Source: an uncultured Prevotellaceae bacterium
Lineage (GTDB): Bacteria > Bacteroidota > Bacteroidia > Bacteroidales > Bacteroidaceae
DNA length: 61,810 bases
Direction: 5' to 3'
NCBI GenBank assembly: GCA_902771155.1
Contig: CACXVS010000018.1
Span: 1-61,810 of the forward strand
Under the pieces are notes generated by a model, which made no database searches, was not told where the DNA came from, and worked only from the letters and a program-made list of their open reading frames with translations. The translations under genes were made by a program, and so were the position numbers. Below are positions 26,137 through 34,602 of this stretch, piece by piece (position 1 is the stretch's first letter; every line of letters begins with the position of its first letter).

Positions 26137-26841
26137 TTACTGAGCAGCCTCTGCATTGGCATCCTGGATCATCTTCTGTGAAGCATACATGTAAACCTCC
26201 ACGCGACGATTCTGAGCCTGTCCCTCCTTGGTAGCATTAGAAGCTACGGGGTTAGCTTCACCAAATCCCTCTACACTCTTAATCTGAGAAGCAGGAACGC
26301 TGAGAGCCATCAGATAAGAAGAAACAGAGGTAGCACGGTCGAGTGACAGAGCCTGGTTCTTCTCGGCGCTCTGAGCGGCGGTAGAGTTCTTCCAACCCTG
26401 ATTGTCGGTATAACCCTGAATGGCCACATCGCAGTCGCTATTTCCCTTCAACACATTAGCCAACTGCTGCAGAGAAGCCTTTGACTGGGGAGTAAGCTCC
26501 GACTTACCTGTCTGGAACAGAATACCAGAGTCGAAGGTCATCTTCACTGCCTCGAAACCATTGGCGTCGGTTACTTCCTCAACCTGAGCGTTCTGGATAG
26601 CCTCAGCCTCCTTCTTGGCCTTATCCATCTTCTTACCGATGATAGCACCGGTACCGGCTCCTACTGCACCACCGACAACTGCACCGATAGCAGTGTTACC
26701 AGCGAGAGCACCTACGATGGCACCAAGAGCAGCACCACCACCAGCACCGATAGCAGTACCTTTCGCTGTGTTACTTACATTACATCCAGCCAGCACCAAT
26801 GCAGCGCAAAGGGCAACGGCCATTGACTTTAAACTTTTCAT
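26137..26841 (-). CDS. OmpA-family lipoprotein with glycine-zipper
   Basis: The 234-aa product starts MKSLKSMAVALCAALVLAGC, a lipoprotein signal ending at Cys20. An upstream in-frame Met at 26874 overlaps the promoter and is rejected. Residues about 25-75 are Gly/Ala-rich with GxxxG spacing (AIGAGGGAALGAIVGALAG), a glycine-zipper segment. The C-terminal OmpA domain shows FDSGILFQTGKSELTPQSK, IQGYTDNQG, LSLDRATSVSSYL and VEGFGEANPVASN with RRVEVYM, the peptidoglycan-binding set. It should tether the outer membrane to the wall. Confidence 0.92.
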   Translation of the reverse strand: MKSLKSMAVALCAALVLAGCNVSNTAKGTAIGAGGGAALGAIVGALAGNTAIGAVVGGAVGAGTGAIIGKKMDKAKKEAEAIQNAQVEEVTDANGFEAVKMTFDSGILFQTGKSELTPQSKASLQQLANVLKGNSDCDVAIQGYTDNQGWKNSTAAQSAEKNQALSLDRATSVSSYLMALSVPASQIKSVEGFGEANPVASNATKEGQAQNRRVEVYMYASQKMIQDANAEAAQ

Positions 26842-26881
26842 AATTCTCACAATTTTAATTGTTAAACAACTCATTTGCCTG

Positions 26882-26889
26882 CAAAGATA
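26882..26889 (-). promoter_or_regulatory. -7 box for the OmpA-mtgA transcript
   Basis: TATCTTTG on the minus strand followed by CAGG, 40 bp before the OmpA-family ATG. No clear -33 box. Confidence 0.55.
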
Positions 26890-26933
26890 GTAATAAATTC
26901 AAAATAAAACATCACTAATTCATATTTTTTATG

Positions 26934-26941
26934 TAATTTTG
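26934..26941 (+). promoter_or_regulatory. -7 box for proS
   Basis: TAATTTTG then CAC, 28 bp before the proS ATG. Confidence 0.55.
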
Positions 26942-26969
26942 CACGCAAAATTGAAATCATAGAAAAGAA

Positions 26970-28451
26970 ATGGCAAAAGAATTAAAAGAATTAACGAAAA
27001 GGGCCGATAACTACAGTCAGTGGTTTAACGATTTGGTAGTGAAGGCCGACCTGGCAGAACAGAGTGCTGTACGTGGCTGTATGGTTATCAAACCATACGG
27101 TTATGCCATTTGGGAAAAGATGCAGCAACAACTCGACAAGATGTTTAAGGAGACTGGTGCTCAGAACGCATACTTCCCCTTGCTGATACCCAAATCGTTC
27201 CTCTCGAGAGAGGCTGAACACGTGGAGGGCTTCGCCAAGGAGTGCGCAGTAGTGACTCACTACCGTCTGCGCGCCAAGGAGGACAAGAGCGGTGTAGAGG
27301 TTGACCCCTCAGCCAAGCTTGAGGAAGAACTGATTGTACGTCCTACCTCAGAGACCATCATCTGGAACACCTATAAGAACTGGATACACTCATGGCGCGA
27401 CCTTCCTCTGATGTGCAACCAGTGGTGTAACGTGATGCGCTGGGAGATGCGTACACGTCCATTCCTTCGCACATCGGAATTCTTGTGGCAGGAAGGTCAT
27501 ACGGCTCACGCCACCCGTGAGGAGGCTGAGGAGGAAGCACAGAAGATGCTGAAGGTGTATGCCAAGTTTGCCGAGGAATGGATGGCAGTACCTGTTGTTC
27601 AGGGTGTAAAGAGCGAGACAGAACGCTTTGCCGGTGCCCTCGACACCTATACCATCGAGGCCATGATGCAGGACGGCAAGGCCCTTCAGAGTGGTACGAG
27701 CCACTTCCTGGGTCAGAACTTCGCCAAGGCTTTCGAGGTGACTTATCTTAACAAGGAGAACAAGCCTGAGTACGTTTGGGCTACCTCATGGGGTGTATCT
27801 ACCCGACTGATCGGTGCCCTCATCATGACGCACTCGGATGACAATGGTCTCGTTCTGCCTCCACGTCTGGCTCCTATCCAGGTAGTGATTATCCCTATCG
27901 CCACCAAACCCGAGCAGATGGAACAGGTCAACAAGGAGGTTACACCTATCATAGAGGCTCTGCGCCAGAAGGGCATCACCGTGAAGTTCGACGATGCCGA
28001 CAACAAGCGCCCCGGCTTTAAGTTTGCAGACTACGAACTGAAGGGTGTTCCCGTACGATTGGTACTGGGTGCTCGCGACCTGGAGAACGGCACCATCGAG
28101 GTGATGAGACGCGACACACTGGAGAAGGAGACACGCCCCATCGAAGGCATCACCGAATACGTGGAGCAGTTGCTGGAGGATATCCAGAAGAACATCTTCG
28201 AGAAGGCAAAGGCTTATCGTGATGCACACATCTTTGAGTGCGAGAACTACGAGGAGTTCAAAGAGAAGGTAAAGGACGGCGGATTCTTCCTCTGCCACTG
28301 GGACGGTACCGCCGAGACTGAGGCACAGATCAAGGAAGAGACGCAGGCCACTATCCGCTGCGTGCCCTTCGGCGTAGAACAGACACCAGGTGTGGATATG
28401 GTGACTGGCAAACCATCCAAAGCAAGGGTAATCATTGCCCGCAGCTATTAA
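26970..28451 (+). CDS. proS: prolyl-tRNA synthetase (short, archaeal/eukaryal-like type)
   Basis: The 493-aa product is a class II synthetase of the form without the bacterial editing insertion. Motif 2 appears as [30 protein letters not shown]. Other marks are [24 protein letters not shown] and motif 3 [20 protein letters not shown]. An anticodon-binding domain follows ([32 protein letters not shown]), then a C-terminal Zn-like region ([13 protein letters not shown]) ending in Tyr. It charges tRNA-Pro. The length fits the ProRS class typical of Bacteroidetes. The gene ends in a strong terminator. Confidence 0.96.
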   Translation: MAKELKELTKRADNYSQWFNDLVVKADLAEQSAVRGCMVIKPYGYAIWEKMQQQLDKMFKETGAQNAYFPLLIPKSFLSREAEHVEGFAKECAVVTHYRLRAKEDKSGVEVDPSAKLEEELIVRPTSETIIWNTYKNWIHSWRDLPLMCNQWCNVMRWEMRTRPFLRTSEFLWQEGHTAHATREEAEEEAQKMLKVYAKFAEEWMAVPVVQGVKSETERFAGALDTYTIEAMMQDGKALQSGTSHFLGQNFAKAFEVTYLNKENKPEYVWATSWGVSTRLIGALIMTHSDDNGLVLPPRLAPIQVVIIPIATKPEQMEQVNKEVTPIIEALRQKGITVKFDDADNKRPGFKFADYELKGVPVRLVLGARDLENGTIEVMRRDTLEKETRPIEGITEYVEQLLEDIQKNIFEKAKAYRDAHIFECENYEEFKEKVKDGGFFLCHWDGTAETEAQIKEETQATIRCVPFGVEQTPGVDMVTGKPSKARVIIARSY

Positions 28452-28472
28452 CTACCGGATTTTCGGAATAAG

Positions 28473-28504
28473 AAAAAGGGAACCTTCTCAGGCTCCCTTT
28501 TTTT
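28473..28504. terminator. bidirectional terminator after proS
   Basis: AAAAAGGGA pairs with TCCCTTTTT (28473-28481 and 28494-28502), with an inner CC/GG, and is flanked by A and T runs. It can terminate from either side. Confidence 0.8.
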
Positions 28505-28513
28505 AAACCATCC

Positions 28514-28535
28514 GCAGTATAAAATCTTATACTGC
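28514..28535. repeat. perfect 9-bp hairpin
   Basis: GCAGTATAA, AATC loop, TTATACTGC. It lies just past the proS terminator. A minus-strand -7-like TATCTTTG at 28619-28626 would make a short RNA ending here; nothing else supports that. Confidence 0.45.
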
Positions 28536-28676
28536 TGAAGGAGTTTGAACAATACTTATCTCGCGATAAATAAAATTCTCATTAACCTTAATAATCTAAT
28601 ACCATGAAAAACACATCGCAAAGATAAGAAGAATTCCTGTTACATCATTACTGATTTCACATTCAATTCAACTGAT

Positions 28677-29174
28677 TTAACTTTTATTCAGCCTATCAGC
28701 ATCCCATTTAAGGATATTTTGCAAAATAAGACCCTCTATGCGCTTCTTTTGGATATCATTCCATGGAAGGCTGTTTGTAATCTGTTGCCAGTCAGGCGTA
28801 TAGAACCTTACCCTCGTATCCTGATAAACAGAATCTGTCAAGAAAGACTCAGCAAAGACTACCACCTGCTTCAAAGTATCCATTGGCACATCCAAAGTCA
28901 GAAGCAGCATATCGATCCTTAGTGCATCGCTCATGCGAACAGAAAGGCTATCGTCGGTCAAAGCCGTCATCTCACTCATCCCTCCCAGTTGATTCCTCAC
29001 CGCAGCCTTCATGTTGGAATCCATAAAGTCGATGAAATCCAACCTGTTATTGACAGACAGCGTGGGCATCAGGGAGTCGGGTATCTGACGGAACACGTCG
29101 CGAAGTTTCAGTTCCTGAGCCGAGCTAATACCGGCAAAGAAAAGCAGCAGATAAGCTAAAACCCACTTCTTCAT
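28677..29174 (-). CDS. DUF3256 family secreted protein
   Basis: The 165-aa product has a signal peptide (MKKWVLAYLLLFFAGISSAQ). The sequence LRDVFRQIPDSLMPTLSVNN and LDFIDFMDSNMKAAVRN match DUF3256, a small family confined to Bacteroidales. No catalytic motif is seen. It overlaps the upstream paaK stop by 4 bp, so they are co-translated, but a mechanistic link is not evident. Confidence 0.8.
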   Translation of the reverse strand: MKKWVLAYLLLFFAGISSAQELKLRDVFRQIPDSLMPTLSVNNRLDFIDFMDSNMKAAVRNQLGGMSEMTALTDDSLSVRMSDALRIDMLLLTLDVPMDTLKQVVVFAESFLTDSVYQDTRVRFYTPDWQQITNSLPWNDIQKKRIEGLILQNILKWDADRLNKS

Positions 29175-30511
29175 CCTCTGCTGGGTCTAAGATCCTTCAC
29201 ACGAACGGCCTTTCCTTCGCTCTGAGGCAGCGAACCTTTCTTTACAAGTTTCACTACAGGTGTGAGCAGAATCTCATCCTTGAGTGCACGCTGGATGTCT
29301 TTCATCATCTTCTGCATCTCGGGATAGATATCGGTCTGCAGTCCGTCGAGTTCAACCTCTACGGTCATCACGTCATTGTCGTTGATGGTCTCGAGGGTAA
29401 TCAGGTAGTTACTGCCCAAACCAGGATACTGTACAAGGATCTTCTCGACCTGCATCGGGAACACATTAACGCCCTTAATGATAAACATATCATCAGTACG
29501 GCCTTTGATACGGTCGATACGGCGGTGTGTACGTCCGCACTTACACTCACCTGGAATGATACGGGTGAGGTCACGAGTGCGATAACGCAAGATGGGCATC
29601 ATCGTACGGTCGAGCGTGGTCAGTACCATCTCACCAATCGTACCATCGGGCACTGGCTCGAGGGTATCAGGATCTACGATCTCAACGATATAGTTGTCTT
29701 CCCAAAGATGCATACCGTCCTGATACTTACACTCGAAGGCAACACCGGGGCCATTCATCTCGGTCATACCAAACGAGTTGTAGGCTTTTACGCCAAGCAT
29801 GCGCTCGATTCTTCTGCGCTGCTCCTCGGTATGGGGCTCAGCACCGATACAGAGAGTGCGGAGCTTGGTGCTGGCAGGATCGACTCCTTCCTCCTTGAAC
29901 ACCTCAGCCAGACGGATGGCGTATGAGGGAATGGCATGCAGACAAGTGGTGCCGAAGTCCTTGATGAACTTGATCTGACGCTTAGAGTTACCTGCTGCGG
30001 CCGGAACGGTCATAGCACCCAACCACTCGGCACCATATTGGAAGCCCAGTCCACCGGTAAACATACCATAGCCGCTGGAGTTCTGGAACACATCGCTCTT
30101 GCGGCAACCTACCATATAGAGATTGCGGGCAATCATATTGGCCCACGAACAGATGTCATGCTCAGAATAAACAACCACACAGGGATTACCTGTCGTACCA
30201 CTGGTAGAGTGGATACGTACAGCATCGTCCATGTTAGCGCCAACCAGTCCGAAGGGATAGTTATCGCGCAGGTCCTGTTTCGTAGTGAAGGGAATCTTCT
30301 GGAGATCATCAAGACTGTTGATGGAATCAGGAGTAATGCCCAATTCACCCAGACGCTTCTTATAGAAGGGGGATTGCAGACATACCTTGATGGTATCCTT
30401 CAATTTCTGTACTTGGAGCTGCTTCAACTGCTCACGTGGCATTTTCTCAATCTCGGGCTGCCAGTATTCACCATCAGGTTTTACGGTAGCCATAATTTTC
30501 TCGTCGGTCAT
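29171..30511 (-). CDS. paaK: phenylacetate-CoA ligase family enzyme
   Basis: The 446-aa product is an adenylate-forming enzyme. The phosphate loop is IHSTSGTTGNPCVV, the AMP site is KAYNSFGMTEMNGPG, and the hinge/motif region is RYRTRDLTRIIPGECKCGRTHRRIDRIKGRTDDMFIIKGVNVFP. A C-terminal AMP-binding subdomain follows. It activates phenylacetate or another aryl acid to its CoA thioester. In anaerobic Bacteroidales the homologue is thought to work in aromatic amino-acid metabolism with indolepyruvate oxidoreductase, which is not in this window. A Met six codons in is an alternative start. Confidence 0.9.
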   Translation of the reverse strand: MTDEKIMATVKPDGEYWQPEIEKMPREQLKQLQVQKLKDTIKVCLQSPFYKKRLGELGITPDSINSLDDLQKIPFTTKQDLRDNYPFGLVGANMDDAVRIHSTSGTTGNPCVVVYSEHDICSWANMIARNLYMVGCRKSDVFQNSSGYGMFTGGLGFQYGAEWLGAMTVPAAAGNSKRQIKFIKDFGTTCLHAIPSYAIRLAEVFKEEGVDPASTKLRTLCIGAEPHTEEQRRRIERMLGVKAYNSFGMTEMNGPGVAFECKYQDGMHLWEDNYIVEIVDPDTLEPVPDGTIGEMVLTTLDRTMMPILRYRTRDLTRIIPGECKCGRTHRRIDRIKGRTDDMFIIKGVNVFPMQVEKILVQYPGLGSNYLITLETINDNDVMTVEVELDGLQTDIYPEMQKMMKDIQRALKDEILLTPVVKLVKKGSLPQSEGKAVRVKDLRPSRG

Positions 30512-30530
30512 ATTCTTAGAATTTCAATGT

Positions 30531-31253
30531 TTATCTTTGTTTTGACAGTTGCATCATCATAACGGCTGAGAGACCTGCCGTTTCTGTACGCAGACGACTC
30601 TTTCCCAGATCAACTGACTGGTAGCCATTTGCTACGGCCAGTTTCACTTCTTCAATGGAGAAATCGCCCTCAGGACCTATCAACACCGTCACGTCTTTCT
30701 CCTCTTTTCGACGACACAAGTCATCGAAGAGATTGACACGGGGCACTTCCTCATAACAATGCGCAATGTATTTACAGCCTTGGCGCGGTCTCGTAATAAA
30801 CGTCTTAAACGACTCCATATCATTGAGTACCGGTTTCCATGCCTTATGGCTCTGTTTCACAGCGGAAACAACTATTTTGTCCAATCGCGGCATCTTCACA
30901 ATCTTACGTTCTGAGAACATACAATGAAGGAATGATATTTCATCTACCCCTATCTCTGTAGCCTTCTCTACCATCCACTCCATTCGCTCTATCATCTTGG
31001 TTGGAGCGATGGCCAAATGAAGATGCCCTTCCCACTGAATAGGCTGGCGTTGTTGTTCCAGAATCTCATAACAGCAATGGTGGGTGGCAGATACGGTGAT
31101 CTGTGCCTTATAGAACGAGCCACAACCATCCATCAGGAAGATCTCATCCCCTTCCTTCAGCCTCAGCACACGCATGGCATGCATGGCTTCTTCCGATGGT
31201 AACTCATTCAGCCTTGCAGCATCAGGCACAAAAAAGTATCTGCTCTCTTTCAT
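30531..31253 (-). CDS. rsmE: 16S rRNA m3U1498 methyltransferase
   Basis: The 240-aa product is a SPOUT methyltransferase of the RsmE type. The N-terminal PUA-like part has FFVPDAARLNELPSEEAMHAMRVLRLKEGDEIFLMDG. The C-terminal knot shows LIGPEGDFSIEEVKLA and LGKSRLRTETAGLSAVMMM. It methylates N3 of U1498 in 16S rRNA. An open extension upstream of MKESRYFF runs into the transporter gene, so the start at 31253 is preferred. Confidence 0.93.
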   Translation of the reverse strand: MKESRYFFVPDAARLNELPSEEAMHAMRVLRLKEGDEIFLMDGCGSFYKAQITVSATHHCCYEILEQQRQPIQWEGHLHLAIAPTKMIERMEWMVEKATEIGVDEISFLHCMFSERKIVKMPRLDKIVVSAVKQSHKAWKPVLNDMESFKTFITRPRQGCKYIAHCYEEVPRVNLFDDLCRRKEEKDVTVLIGPEGDFSIEEVKLAVANGYQSVDLGKSRLRTETAGLSAVMMMQLSKQR

Positions 31254-31266
31254 TGACTTGAGGTAA

Positions 31267-32577
31267 TTATTTAGACTTCTCTGGATGGAAAACCAAGGCA
31301 AACGACACACCTACCACCAGGGCAAAGATGGAGAAGATAAACCAGCAGGTTCTCCAGTCGCCCTGCAGGAAGCCATCCTGCCATGTACAGTAGTGATTCA
31401 CGATCTCACCAGCTGCCAATGTACCCACTGTGGCACCTATTCCATTGGTCATCATCATAAACAAACCCTGTGCAGAAGCCTTCACGGCAGGTTCACATTC
31501 CTGATCCACGAAGATACCTCCCGACACATTAAAGAAATCAAAGGCTACACCATATACGATACAGGAGAGGATGAACATAATGACACCAGGCATGGTCGGA
31601 TTGCCGATACCGAAGAAACCAAAACGGAACACCCATGCAAACATAGACATCAGCATCACAATCTTGATGCCATAACGCTTGAGGAAGAATGGAATCATCA
31701 GTATGCACAATGCCTCACTGATCTGCGAGATACTGGTCAGCAGTGTGGCATTATTGGCTGCAAAGGAATTGGCGATGGCAGCATCGGCACTTCCCTTGAA
31801 ACTCGTAATAAACGGTCCGGCAAAGCCATTGGTGACCTGTAGGCACATGCCCAACAAGGCTGAGAAGATAAAGAACATAGCCATCTGACGACGCTTGAAC
31901 AACTTGAAGGCATTGAAACCGAGACTCTCTGCCAATGACACCTTGCCTTCCTTCTTCTCAATCTTGCATTCTGGCAGCGTAAAGCAATAGAGACACAGCA
32001 CGACGCTCAGGATGCCAGACACAAAGAACTGCATGTAGGTATATTGGAACTTATGGGCATTTTCGGCCAGTGTGAGTGAAAAGCTACCATCTTCCCATAC
32101 GGCACAGTTAACAAACCACATGGTCATGATAAAACCAACGGTTCCAAGCACACGGATAGGAGGAAAGTCTTTCACGGTGTCCATACCATTATCTCTAAGA
32201 ATAATAAAGGCTGTGGTATTTGCCAATGCAATAGTAGGCATGAAGAAGGCCACGCTAAGGGTATAGAGTGTGATGAAGAGTGTCTTATCAGTCAGCTCCT
32301 GACCAAAACCCGCCTGCATACCAAGCCACCAGCAACCAAGCATAAATCCTCCGGCTAACAGATGACAGAGACCTAACAGACGTTGTGGTTGTATATATCT
32401 GTCGGCAATGATACCCATCAGAGTGGGCATAAAGAGACTTACAATACCTTGAATGGCATAGAACCAGGAGATCTTGTCACCCAAGCCGGCGATTCCCAAA
32501 TAGTTTCCCATACAGGTGAGATAAGCACCCCATACGGCAAACTCCATGAAGTTCATCAAAGACAAACGAAATTTCAT
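31267..32577 (-). CDS. MFS transporter, nucleoside:H+ symporter type
   Basis: The 436-aa product has about 12 membrane segments. MKFRLSLMNFMEFAVWGAYLT opens the NupG/XapB-like family, with FMPTLMGIIADRYI, the DRY(I/L) MFS loop motif. PPIRVLGTVGFIM and VDQECEPAVKASAQGLFMMMTNGIG are further family blocks. It probably imports nucleosides by proton symport; specificity is not resolved. It sits 13 bp upstream of rsmE and 9 bp downstream of the DUF4296 gene. Confidence 0.85.
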   Translation of the reverse strand: MKFRLSLMNFMEFAVWGAYLTCMGNYLGIAGLGDKISWFYAIQGIVSLFMPTLMGIIADRYIQPQRLLGLCHLLAGGFMLGCWWLGMQAGFGQELTDKTLFITLYTLSVAFFMPTIALANTTAFIILRDNGMDTVKDFPPIRVLGTVGFIMTMWFVNCAVWEDGSFSLTLAENAHKFQYTYMQFFVSGILSVVLCLYCFTLPECKIEKKEGKVSLAESLGFNAFKLFKRRQMAMFFIFSALLGMCLQVTNGFAGPFITSFKGSADAAIANSFAANNATLLTSISQISEALCILMIPFFLKRYGIKIVMLMSMFAWVFRFGFFGIGNPTMPGVIMFILSCIVYGVAFDFFNVSGGIFVDQECEPAVKASAQGLFMMMTNGIGATVGTLAAGEIVNHYCTWQDGFLQGDWRTCWFIFSIFALVVGVSFALVFHPEKSK

Positions 32578-32586
32578 AATCTTCTT

Positions 32587-33540
32587 TTATTTAGTTATTG
32601 GTTTAATGACTGGTTTAATATCATTAGTTTTCTGTGTCTGATTAGGTATAGGCCGTTCGCCAAGCCTATGTCTGCGTGGCTTGAGTGAATCATTCTTCAG
32701 AGAGTCATTCCTCAAGGTGTCTGCTGTATTCAGAGATGGTTTGTCCAATGTCTGGTCGTTAGTCTTGTGATGGAACCTCACCAGCTGAATATGATCCAAC
32801 AACAAGACGCACATATCATTTTCGTTTTCAATGGCTTGCCGCTTCTGCATATATACATAGCCAGTCAGTTCCTTGGCCTTCAAGTTACAGGAAGGGATAC
32901 GGAGAGTGGTTACACCCATGGGGGAAATGTTGGTATGATGGGAGATAATACTATCACCCTCATACTTCACAGACAAAACAACGGTCGCATTCTTTGAACC
33001 ACTCTGTACCAGGAAGGTATTGCCAAAAGTCATCAGGAAACTGTCTCCCTGATGGAATGACGAATCCGCTTTCTGACTAAACTTGACGATATGATATGGA
33101 GACTGGGGTAAAATCATCATCTGGCGAGAACCTTCCCACACATCTGTCGTATCTCCAGAGACCGATTGGGTTGTAAATCGTTCCACCTCCTTTGTAGATG
33201 CGCCCAGTTCCAAAGCCGTTTCACTTAGTCGTTTCTGAACATTACCATAAATCTTGAACAGGTCTTCCAGATGGTTATAGTAATATTTCAGAGATGAGTC
33301 CATCTCAGCCTGAGTGAGTCCGTGCTTCTTCAATACAAGACTGGTCATATAGTGATGATCATACTCAACATTCCTTGACTTGATATCTGGTCGTACACCC
33401 TGAGCTACATAGTAATCGTAAAGCAGATCCTCCATTTCATCTGGCTGAATATACTCCTTTGGAACGGTAGGCTTACAGGCTGAAAGAAGCAAGAATCCAA
33501 CAGCCGTCAAAATCATCTGCTGAACGACTTTCGGTTTCAT
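32587..33540 (-). CDS. DUF4296 lipoprotein
   Basis: The 317-aa product begins MKPKVVQQMILTAVGFLLLSAC, a lipoprotein signal with Cys22. The domain EYIQPDEMEDLLYDYYVAQG through LTQAEMDSSLKYYYNHLEDLFKIYGNVQKRL matches DUF4296. The C-terminal 60 residues are Asn/Asp/Lys/Pro-rich and probably disordered. It overlaps lspA by 4 bp, and LspA itself would process this lipoprotein. Function is unknown. Confidence 0.82.
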   Translation of the reverse strand: MKPKVVQQMILTAVGFLLLSACKPTVPKEYIQPDEMEDLLYDYYVAQGVRPDIKSRNVEYDHHYMTSLVLKKHGLTQAEMDSSLKYYYNHLEDLFKIYGNVQKRLSETALELGASTKEVERFTTQSVSGDTTDVWEGSRQMMILPQSPYHIVKFSQKADSSFHQGDSFLMTFGNTFLVQSGSKNATVVLSVKYEGDSIISHHTNISPMGVTTLRIPSCNLKAKELTGYVYMQKRQAIENENDMCVLLLDHIQLVRFHHKTNDQTLDKPSLNTADTLRNDSLKNDSLKPRRHRLGERPIPNQTQKTNDIKPVIKPITK

Positions 33541-34193
33541 GGTTCTTTCTCCTCCTTTTCCTCTACTGATCTACTGAGTGAGATACGGCTGAGTTCCTCT
33601 CGATAAAACAGCAGAAGTAACACAAAACTCACACTGATGCTCGCATCGGCAAAATTAAACACCGGACTAAAGAATACGAAGTGGTCTCCTCCAACAAACG
33701 GCATCCACTGGGGCCACTCAGTCTCGATCAGGGGGAAGTAGAACATATCCACCACCTTACCCATCAGCAGCGGGGCATAACCTGTTCCGAATGGAACGAA
33801 ATACGAAACATAATAAGGAGATGACGCATTGAAAATAAGTCCGTAGAACAGACAGTCTATCAGATTACCTATTGCTCCGGCCAATACCATTGCCAGACAG
33901 ACAATATAGCCCGTACGCGCCTTTTTCCTTACCTCTAACCATATATAATAGGTAAGGGCAACAATGGCAACAACCCGGAACAACGACAGTATAATCTTAC
34001 TGCCCAACTGCATTCCGAAAGCCATGCCCATATTCTCTATAAAGGTGATATAGAACCAATCGAACACATGGATGCTCTCATGGAGGGCCATCGACGTTTT
34101 TACCCAGATCTTAATGGTCTGGTCTATAAGGAGAATGGCGACTACTATCAGTGTCGCCAGTCTGCCGTTGGTGATTAGAGGTTTACTCTTCAC
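33537..34193 (-). CDS. lspA: lipoprotein signal peptidase
   Basis: The 218-aa product is an Asp protease of the SPase II family. DQTIKIWVKT, NMGMAFG, GAIGNLIDCLFYG (first Asp) and FNFADASISV (second Asp) are the conserved boxes. Four membrane segments are seen. It is about 50 residues longer than E. coli LspA because of an insertion between the two Asp boxes (around GKVVDMFYFPLI), usual in Bacteroidetes. It removes signal peptides from diacylglyceryl prolipoproteins. It overlaps the dksA-like gene by 4 bp. Confidence 0.95.
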   Translation of the reverse strand: MKSKPLITNGRLATLIVVAILLIDQTIKIWVKTSMALHESIHVFDWFYITFIENMGMAFGMQLGSKIILSLFRVVAIVALTYYIWLEVRKKARTGYIVCLAMVLAGAIGNLIDCLFYGLIFNASSPYYVSYFVPFGTGYAPLLMGKVVDMFYFPLIETEWPQWMPFVGGDHFVFFSPVFNFADASISVSFVLLLLFYREELSRISLSRSVEEKEEKEP

Positions 34194-34573
34194 TTCTTGC
34201 CTTGATTCATCTTCGACTCCACACTCAACGTAGCATGAGGTACAGCGCGCAGACGCTCCTTTGGAATCAATTTACCTGTGATGCGGTCGATGCCGTAGGT
34301 CTTATTTTCGATACGGACCAGTGCAGCCTTCAGTCCTTGAATGAACTTCTGCTGACGGGCAGCCATACTGATCAGTTCTTCCTTTGACTGGGTAGCACTA
34401 CCCTCTTCCAATGCCTTGTAAGTTGGCGATGTGTCGTCCACGTCATTGGAGTCCTGATTGGTCAGTACACGCATCATCTGCTCATAATCACGCTTGGCCA
34501 AAGCCATCTTCTCGTTGATAATCTGACGGAACTCCTCGAGCTCTTCGTCAGTATAGCGAGTTTTCTCTGACAT
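34190..34573 (-). CDS. DksA/TraR-family protein lacking the zinc cysteines
   Basis: The 127-aa product has the long N-terminal helical hairpin (EELEEFRQIINEKMALAKRDYEQM, with ISMAARQQKFIQGLKAALVRIE). It ends in the DksA C-terminal motif YGIDRITGKLIPKERLRAVPHATL. The protein contains no cysteine at all, so the C4 zinc finger of classical DksA is absent; Asp stands where the first Cys would be. It may bind RNA polymerase through the secondary channel and modulate rRNA or stress promoters. It is co-transcribed between ileS and lspA. Confidence 0.87.
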   Translation of the reverse strand: MSEKTRYTDEELEEFRQIINEKMALAKRDYEQMMRVLTNQDSNDVDDTSPTYKALEEGSATQSKEELISMAARQQKFIQGLKAALVRIENKTYGIDRITGKLIPKERLRAVPHATLSVESKMNQGKK

Positions 34574-34602
34574 AATACTTAATGTTTAGTTATTGATTAT
34601 TA

